Below, in pieces: positions 57,754 through 64,000 of a stretch of 64,000 nucleotides of DNA. Both the position numbers and the translations under genes were made by a program. The notes under the pieces are model-generated. The model was not told the origin of the DNA. It saw only the letters and a list, made by a program, of their open reading frames with translations, and ran no database searches. Source of the DNA: Procambarus clarkii (lineage: Eukaryota > Arthropoda > Malacostraca > Decapoda > Cambaridae); NCBI RefSeq assembly GCF_040958095.1, contig NC_091160.1:42917968-42981967 (forward strand), in the 5' to 3' direction. The number at the start of each line of letters is the position of its first letter. Within the stretch, counting starts at the first letter, position 1.

Positions 57754-57757
<4 letters not shown>
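57161..57757. mobile_element. Foldback element carrying telomere-like AACCT/AGGTT repeats
   Basis: Left arm 57161-57428 and right arm 57483-57757 are near-perfect inverted copies around a loop of about 55 bases. Each arm starts TGTCGTACCTA, has AGCCAGAACGCACTT, and carries blocks of CCTAACCTAACC and AGGTTAGGTTAGG that are themselves inverted. The element is bounded by (TA)n on both sides (57141-57160, 57758-57844). No ORF. Confidence 0.82.

Positions 57758-57844
<87 letters not shown>
57758..57844. repeat. (TA)n microsatellite flanking the foldback element
   Basis: Right border of 57161-57757; a shorter TA run is at the left border. Confidence 0.95.
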
Positions 57845-57852
<8 letters not shown>

Positions 57853-58094
57853 TTACCTAATTATGGCACCGTCTGTATTAAACTTGCTACTAATGACGTA
57901 CGAATTACATGCTGCAGTTATCAATCTCCTGATAATTCAAGGAGAATGTCTTGCAACATTTATAATAATAATATTTATGCAAGAATTCATACATACATAA
58001 GATACATTAAGAGTGGAGGATACATATACTTAAGACAAGTACAATGCATAAAGCCGCTAATACGCAGGGTGCTTTGGGTAAAAAAAACACTAGA

Positions 58095-58175
58095 CCTGAA
58101 TTTACCTGAGGGGCCACTGTCTCTAGTGGCCTTGACGAGGATAGGAAGACAGCGGCTTGTCAAAGGTTCCCTCCA
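58095..58175 (+). repeat. CTGAATTTACCTGAG family repeat
   Basis: CTGAATTTACCTGAGGGGCC, TAGTGGCCTTGACGAGGATA, GCGGCTTGTCAAAGG. Confidence 0.6.
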
Positions 58176-58612
58176 GTATTTGTCCTGATGATTTTATCTA
58201 TTTAAATCTTAAATTACAGCAGTGTTTAGTCATTTACAGTTTAATGCGGTAATTCATATCAAATTCAAATGTTTGTTCAGGTAAAAGTAGTTATATAAGT
58301 GAGTTATAAACATAACGTTGGATTTATGTAATAATTAAAACTAAATGAGATGCAACATTATGAACTGTAGAAGAGATTTAGAAAATTATTGAAAATTTTT
58401 GTAGGTGATATTTGGAAGCTGGTCGTGAGTGTGGCATTGATAAACGTAGTGTCCAAATCTAAATCAAATTCTTGAGTATGCAGTGTATAATTAGAGGTAT
58501 CTCATGTTATTGTTATGATATCTTTGGTACATAATTTTCTGTAAATTTATATTAGCTAACCGGAGTATAAATGTACAAAGTTATATTTATGAGTAAAGTC
58601 TATCTATCTATA

Positions 58613-58733
58613 TTGCTGGCTTTACGGTATTGTATGTACTAGCTCTTTCTATAAATCCAACTTTATGTTTGTAAATCAACACTGTATGTAGTTTTCCGGA
58701 ATAAAGAATTTGAAATTGAATTTGAATTTGCAG
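58613..58733 (+). mobile_element. LINE 3' end with AATAAA and TTTGAA-type tail
   Basis: GTACTAGCTCTTTCTATAAA through GGAATAAAGAATTTGAAATT ends in ATTTGAATTTG, a microsatellite-like LINE tail. A related copy is at 40545-40690. It abuts the candidate exon at 58734 and supplies the sequence just before its acceptor. Confidence 0.6.
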
Positions 58734-58795
58734 GTGAGTATTGGGGCGGTGTGACCCATCGTCACGAGGCTTCCCTAACGACCTGTCCCGCTCAA
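58734..58795 (+). CDS. Candidate second exon of the same secreted or membrane protein
   Basis: Two bases complete a Gly codon, then EYWGGVTHRHEASLTTCPAQ, ending in phase 0 at the donor GTGAGT. With the exon at 56976 this gives a signal peptide followed by a short ectodomain start with one cysteine. The acceptor CAG directly follows the (TTTGAA)-type tail of a LINE 3' end at 58613-58733. Later exons would lie beyond the window. I do not recognise the protein. Confidence 0.42.
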
Positions 58796-58936
58796 GTGAG
58801 TTTAATGTCATTTCCCTTTTATCTAAGTATATCTTCCGGGTAATTGCTTCTTCCTTCCCTGTGGGATCCATTGCTCCTGCGGCTCGTGTGTGTGTGTGTT
58901 GTTGTTGTTATAGATTCAGCTACTCGCAACAAGTTC

Positions 58937-59832
58937 CAAGTAGCACGGGCTATGGTGAGCCCGTAGTGGACTTACCTGGCACAGGAGCGGGGCAAGTAGC
59001 ACGGGGTATGGTGAGCCCGTAGTGGACTTACCTGGCACAGGAGCGGGGCAAGTAGCACGGGCTATGGTGAGCCCGTAGTGGACTTACCCGGCACAGGAGC
59101 GGGGCAAGTAGCACGGGCTATGGTGAGCCCGTAGTGGACTTACCTGGCACAGGAGCGGGGCAAGTAGCACGGGCTATGGTAAGCCCGTAGTGGACTTACC
59201 TGGCACAGGAGCGGGGCAAGTAGCACGGGCTATGGTGAGCCCGTAGTGGACTTATCTGGCACAGGAGCGGGGCAAGTAGCACGGGCTATGGTGAGCCCGT
59301 AGTGGACTTACCTGGCACAGGAGCGGGGCAAGTAGCACGGGCTATGGTGAGCCCGTAGTGGACTTACCTGGCACAGGAGCGGGGCAAGTAGCACGGGCTA
59401 TGGTGAGCCCGTAGTGGACTTACCTGGCACAGGAGCGGGGCAAGTAGCACGGGCTATGGTGAGCCCGTAGTGGACTTACCTGGCACAGGAGCGGGGCAAG
59501 TAGCACGGGCTCTGGTGAGCCCGTAGTGGACTTACCTGGCACAGGAGCGGGGCAAGTAGCACGGGCTATGGTGAACCCGTAGTGGACTTACCTGGCACAG
59601 GAGCGGGGCAAGTAGCACGGGCTATGGTGAGCCCGTAGTGGACTTACCCGGCACAGGAGCGGGGCAAGTAGCACGGGCTATGGTGAGCCCGTAGTGGACT
59701 TACCCGGCACAGGAGCGGGGCAAGTAGCACGGGCTATGGTGAGCCCGTAGTGGACTTACCCGGCACAGGAGCGGGGCAAGTAGCACGGGCTATGGTGAGC
59801 CCGTAGTGGACTTACCTGGCACAGGAGCGGTG
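58937..59832 (+). repeat. 56-bp minisatellite, 16 near-identical units
   Basis: Unit CAAGTAGCACGGGCTATGGT, GAGCCCGTAGTGGACTTACC, TGGCACAGGAGCGGGG. Only a few single-base variants (for example GGTAAGCCC, GCTCTGG, TTATCTGG). The first unit is preceded by TTGTTGTTATAGATTCAGCT, a transposon 3' end also found in reverse at 51265-51345. Confidence 0.95.
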
Positions 59833-59839
59833 CTCGATG

Positions 59840-60480
59840 TGTGTGTGTGTGTGATACCTGATATACCAGCCCCGGGCAGAGTCTGCTCCTCGTCGCTCCA
59901 CTGATACCTGATCCCTAATCCTTATATACCTGCCAGTAGCTACCTTCTGGTCCTGTCTTCCTCGGACTCAAGGTCAGTACGAGGAAGAGCCTTGGAGAGG
60001 AGACGATATATGAGATATAGAGAAGGGGCGCTATATAAGGATAGGTCTGTGAGGGGAGGTGATATAAGAGCCCAGGATAGGGGAGAAAGCCTAAGGGAAA
60101 CAAAAGGAAAAACAAATACTCGATTCCCAAGTCGGCTCGGGAAGGGGTAGTGGTTGGGTGAAATTTGAATTTGAATTTACTAGGGGGGTGGAGGGAGGTA
60201 ATGTACCGGGGGCATGTTACGGAACGCTACCCATGAGTGTAATTGCGTCACAACCATGATATCATGTGTCACAACTCTTTGTACCCACGATAACAAAGAG
60301 GAGGGTAGTTGGAGCATTGTTTTGACCCCGAGGGATTGCTACATAAGCTGTTATAAGATGATTGGGGTAAGAGTTTCGCGGAGCAAGATAGGAGTACCGT
60401 TCAATCAAATTCAAAATTCAAATTTTGAATTTGATCAACAATCATTTAATGCCATAAGAATTTTGAGTATTGAATTCGTC
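59840..60480. other. Possible intron of the secreted-protein gene, nothing recognised
   Basis: G-rich patches and short TTTGAATTTGAATTT microsatellites at 60162-60178 and 60405-60434. A G-run is at 60485-60502. Confidence 0.45.
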
Positions 60481-60504
60481 GTTAGTGGGGGGGGGGGGGG
60501 GGGT

Positions 60505-60635
60505 TAGCACTTGGAAGGGGTCGGATTTGGGATGGGACGGGGAAAAGGAATGGTGCCCAACCACTAGGACGTTCGGGGATTGAACGCGGACCTGCATGAC
60601 GCGAGACCGTCGCTTTACCGTCCAGCCCAAGTGGT
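60505..60635 (-). mobile_element. SINE family D, tRNA-derived
   Basis: Minus strand: GGGCTGGACGGTAAAGCGAC and GTTCAATCCCCGAACGTCCT form a tRNA-like head, followed by AGTGGTTGGGCACCATTCCT. Diverged relatives are at 40370-40510 and 34990-35105. Confidence 0.55.
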
Positions 60636-60964
60636 TGGAGTATCAATGTGATTTGATATATACATGTATATAAGCTCCACGTTAGCGGAGGTAATGTGAA
60701 TGATCAGTTCACGCTAGGCTGGACCAAATATTGCTGTAGCTATCTCCTCCCGACCACCCGGCGGGGGGAACTAAGCACTACGGGTACATTGAACATGTGT
60801 TGGGGGGTTGCTGCTCCAGAAGGAACCTCTCTCCTCCCCCAGCAGAGGTCTGGGGCGCCCCAACAGGGCGGAGGTCCACCTTTAATATTCGACACCTGTT
60901 GCTTCTCTACAACTTCCTCGGTAAGTATTGAGCTTTGCCGGAGAGAGCAGAGGGCACGGGGTGT

Positions 60965-61090
60965 GTGTGTGTGTGTTTACTATTTGTATTTACTACTTGT
61001 ACCTGCAGGATGGAGCTCTTAGCTCTTGGTTCCCGCCTCTCTAACCCTCGGCTGTCTAATGTCTTAACTCCCCACGTGCTTTCCTCTATT
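60965..61090 (-). mobile_element. LINE 3' end fragment
   Basis: Plus-strand text CTGCAGGATGGAGCTCTTAG, then TCCCGCCTCTCTAACCCTCG, resembles the post-stop region of the LINE 3' end at 63640-63690. No coding block is preserved. Confidence 0.4.
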
Positions 61091-61329
61091 ATATCTAATA
61101 ATACTAATATTTTATTTGCAAGAAGATACAATGGGTTTGTGAGATTACATATAATTGATATTTTTTCATTCTTGCAAGGTCACTAAATTCAAATTCAAAA
61201 TTCAAATTCAAATTCAAAAACAAATTCAACGTCTCGTAACCACTAACACGCATAGCTTTTCGGCCAGATCTGCTACATATATTTCTCTCTAACGCACACG
61301 CAGGCTGACTCCGTTGTTTCATATGTACA

Positions 61330-61768
61330 TATTTTTATTTATTTATTTATTTATATACAAGAAGGTACATTGGTTTTGTAAGAATACATAGCATAGCATT
61401 TACAATCTTGTAAAGCCACTAGTACGCGCAGCGTTTCGGGCAGGCCCTTATTCTAACATAATTTTAAGTAGGTAAATTCAAGAAGATTTAATAAAATGAT
61501 AAGATACATTACAAGAAAAAATGAGATGAGAGTGATTAGTAAGTATATTAAAGCACATTGGTATATTAAAGCTCTGATTGATTACATTGACAGCTTGATT
61601 GGTAATTTAAACAAGATTAATAGACACCGTACAGCAGATTGATAACAGATATAAGAAGACAGCAATGATCACAATGGTAAAGATGTTCGGATTGGGTACA
61701 TAAAGATTGGGGGATTGAGTAGCAATAGATACAGTGCAATTTTAAAGAAAAAGGTAAAAAACTATGAA

Positions 61769-61800
<32 letters not shown>
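61330..61800 (-). mobile_element. Retroposon 3' region related to family E, longer form
   Basis: Plus-strand TACAAGAAGGTACATTGGTT, CTAGTACGCGCAGCGTTTCG and GAGATGAGAGTGATTAGTAA match 54475-54850 closely. It ends at a second (AAAT)n run at 61764-61810. Confidence 0.6.
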
Positions 61801-61807
<7 letters not shown>

Positions 61808-61810
61808 ATA
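61764..61810 (+). repeat. (AAAT)n microsatellite
   Basis: About 11 units after a family E-type element. Confidence 0.9.
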
Positions 61811-61887
61811 TGATAGAGTTCGACTGACAGTTGAGAGGCGAAACTCAACCCCAGCAAGCACAACTAGGTGAGTGTACACACATGCTC

Positions 61888-62051
61888 AGGATGCAGTCCG
61901 TAGCAGCTGTCTAACTCCCAGGTACCAATTAACTGCTAGGTGAATAAGAGCATCAGGTAAAAGAAATTCTGCCCATTTGTTTTTGCCTCGACTGGGAATC
62001 GAACCAGAGTCCGACTACCCCAGAGCGCTGTCCGCCCGGCCACGAGGCCCT
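61888..62051 (-). mobile_element. SINE family B body and head between two LINE tails
   Basis: Minus-strand GGCCTCGTGGCCGGGCGGAC head and GGTTCGATTCCC, body to CTGCATCCT. The second LINE family's tail lies on one side in plus orientation (61818-61880) and on the other in minus orientation (62055-62092), so at least two insertions meet here. Confidence 0.65.
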
Positions 62052-62184
62052 GTGTGTACTCGCCTAGTTGTGCTTGCGGGGGTTAAGCTTTTGCAAAAAA
62101 CTTTTGCAAAAACAGAGTATAAATCACATTATCAAAGTATTGAGCAAATGATGGTAAGGTTTACAAAGTCTTGTGATACATTTG

Positions 62185-62360
62185 GCTTCGTTCTCGACTA
62201 GCAATTAGGGATCCTGGGTTCGATTCCCTATGGGGACAGAAATAGCTAGGCATGTTTCCCTTCAACAAATGCCTCGGTTTATAAAGCAGGAAATATGGCC
62301 AACCGGGAACTGCATTCTGGGAAGAGTCAGTAGTTCCACCTCGAAAGGCGTGTATATATA
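62185..62360 (+). mobile_element. SINE family C
   Basis: GGATCCTGGGTTCGATTCCC, AGGCATGTTTCCCTTCAACA, then GGAACTGCATTCTGGGAAGA and a palindromic TGTATATATATACACG end. Confidence 0.55.
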
Positions 62361-62497
62361 TACACGTTACTACACACATATGAATAATTTAGTTAGGCTC
62401 TCTCAAGGTATGAGGCTGCTGGCGGAAAGGTCTAAACCCCTCTAGGGAGGATGGGTAAGCCTGGATACAACTTGGTAGGCGTAACTATAGTAAATAT

Positions 62498-62700
62498 GTT
62501 GACCAAACCACACACTAGAAAGTGAAGGGACGACGACGTTTCGGTCCGTCCTGGACCATTTTCAAGTCGATTGTGACAATCGAGTGGCACAATTGACTTG
62601 AAAATGGTCCAGGACGGACCGAAACGTCGTCGTCCCTTCACTTTCTATAGTGTGGTTTGGTCAACATATTTCTGCCACGTTATTGTGACTGCTCGTCTGC
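62498..62700 (+). mobile_element. Hairpin retroposon copy 8
   Basis: Both arms, loop near 62570, tail to GACTGCTCGTCTGC. Flanked by the perfect 11-base repeat ATAGTAAATAT (62487-62497, 62701-62711). Confidence 0.87.
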
Positions 62701-62924
62701 ATAGTAAATATTTACCACAGAAGGCAGGTGCTCAGAAATGCGCAGAAGCTAAAACGTTCAGATGGGTATGACATATTAGGATGTATAGGCCTTCGGTCCT
62801 TGAGGCGGCATTAAGCCTATATACATCAACAACCAGGCACAAAATATATCTTCATCTTCCTCTCTCTTCCCTTCCCTTTCTCCTCCCTCACTCCTACCTA
62901 CTAAATTCTCATAGGAATTGACAT

Positions 62925-63222
62925 TGGTGGACAGACAAACAATTTAACTCGGGTGGAACGCGAACAAGGGGACACAGGTGGAGACTGAGTACCCAAATGA
63001 GCCACAGAGACATTAGAAAGAACTTTTTCAGTGTCAGAGTAGTTAACAGGTGGAATGCATTAGGCAGTTATATGGTAGAGGCTGACTCCATACACAGTTT
63101 CAAATGTAGAAATGTAGATAGAACCCAATAGGCTCAGAAATCTGTACATAGGTTGATTGGCAGTCGAGAGGCGGGACTAAAGAGCCAAAACTCAACCCCC
63201 GCAAACACAACTAGGTGAGACG
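62925..63222 (+). mobile_element. LINE 3' end, second LINE family
   Basis: Frame: RTRGHRWRLSTQMSHRD, then RKNFFSVRVVNRWNALG and EADSIHSFK, ending at the TAG in CCCAATAGG. This is the conserved C-terminus downstream of RT in Jockey/CR1-like LINEs. It ends with the family tail AACTCAACCCCCGCAAACAC plus AACTAGGTGAG. Confidence 0.78.
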
Positions 63223-63426
63223 AGGGTAGAAATAGCCTAAGCTACTCTATCCTTCTGAGATGTACTTCCTTGTCTCAATAAACTTACTTGAACTAAATGA
63301 GTCCCTCCCAACCAATCAACTCTCCGATGTCTCCACACAGCAATCGGCATCAATCCCCTTCAACCAACCTCCCGGTTCAAGTTACTATTGAGAGCTTGTG
63401 GTGACCAAGTACTCGTCTTGTTCCCG

Positions 63427-63484
63427 GCCAGCCAGGCTCGGCCAGGCTCGGCCAGGCTCGGCCAGGCTCGGCCAGGCTCGGCCA
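63427..63484 (+). repeat. 10-bp tandem repeat, about 5.5 units, GC rich
   Basis: Unit GCCAGGCTCG, perfect, followed by a GC-rich stretch GTCGTCGGGGCCGCCATTGT. Confidence 0.9.
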
Positions 63485-63614
63485 ACGTCGTCGGGGCCGC
63501 CATTGTGGTCCTTCTCGGGAGAGATTATTGTCTTTATTGAAGGACTTTGAAGAGGTTACATGAGACGGGACATTTTGTGGACGGTAATCGTATCTCGTTG
63601 ACGGGTGTGTGTGT

Positions 63615-63985
63615 GTGTACTCACCTAGTTGTACTCACCTAGTTGTGTCTGCAGGATCGAGCATTGACTCTAGGATCCCGCCTTTCGAGCATCGGTTGTT
63701 TACAGCAATGACTCCTGTCCCATTTCCCTATCATACCTGGTTTTAAAATTATGAATAGTATTTGCTTCCACAACCTGTTCCTGAAGTGCATTCCATTTTC
63801 TCACTACTCTCACGCTAAAAGAAAACTTCCTAACATCTCTGTGACTCATCTGAGTTTCAAGCTTCCATCCATGTCCTCTAGTTCTGTTACTATTCCGTGT
63901 GAACATTTCGTCTATGTCCACTCTGTCAATCCCTCTGAGTATCTTATACGTTCCTATCATGTCCCCCCTCTCCCTTCTTTCTAGT
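63615..63985 (-). mobile_element. LINE 3' end, relative of the second LINE family
   Basis: 86-codon frame (63960-63700) reading MIGTYKILRGIDRVDIDEMF, then RTRGHGWKLETQMSHRDVRK and WNALQEQVVEANTIHNFK. It is the RT-distal C-terminal block, and ends at the 3' tail AACTAGGTGAGTAC in reverse at 63618-63640. Confidence 0.78.
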
Positions 63986-64000
63986 GTCGTAAGGCACAGT

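Noticed and set aside
58937..59832. CRISPR-like array of direct repeats
   Set aside because: Units are contiguous with no unique spacers, and the genome is eukaryotic; it is a minisatellite. The same holds for 18351-18603 and 56199-56378.
63490..63600. First exon of a further gene
   Set aside because: GC-rich but no start codon with a plausible frame and donor could be supported.

Overview
This is an animal nuclear genome: AT-rich, intron-dominated and full of interspersed repeats. Telomere-type AACCT/AGGTT motifs, arthropod-style non-LTR elements, DIRS-like elements and several tRNA-derived SINE families point to an arthropod. The repeat set looks like a decapod crustacean, probably a crayfish; that placement is my inference from remembered repeat families and was not searched.

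Left two thirds (1-42.6 kb): one host gene on the minus strand. I assembled 12 coding exons by hand (42554 down to 1). Splice sites are canonical, every exon-exon phase is compatible, and the open product of about 546 residues matches the N-terminal part of the bridge-like lipid transfer protein BLTP3 (UHRF1BP1/UHRF1BP1L, SHIP164), including its chorein start MAGLIKNQILKHLS. The gene runs off the left edge. Its introns reach about 15 kb and hold most of the mobile elements: three LINE bodies, DIRS-like tyrosine-recombinase elements, a Tigger-like DNA transposon, SINEs, MITEs and a family of hairpin elements.

Right third (42.6-64 kb): a promoter/5' leader candidate for BLTP3, then a plus-strand C2H2 zinc-finger gene with an intronless coding region (49046-50800). 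Two small plus-strand exons (56976-57036, 58734-58795) join in frame to give a signal peptide and the start of a secreted or membrane protein that I do not recognise. The rest is SINEs, LINE 3' ends, a 600-bp palindrome carrying telomere-like repeats, and a 16-copy 56-bp minisatellite.

The most interesting material is in the repeats. (1) A short hairpin family, nine copies in the window, is flanked by 10-14 bp direct repeats at every copy, including half-length copies; this looks like retroposition of a foldback RNA. (2) Two tRNA-headed SINE families share their 3' tail with the LINE at 36.8-38.7 kb, and one SINE copy carries instead the tail of a second LINE family. (3) That shared tail has been amplified into a 14-bp satellite at 18.35-18.6 kb.
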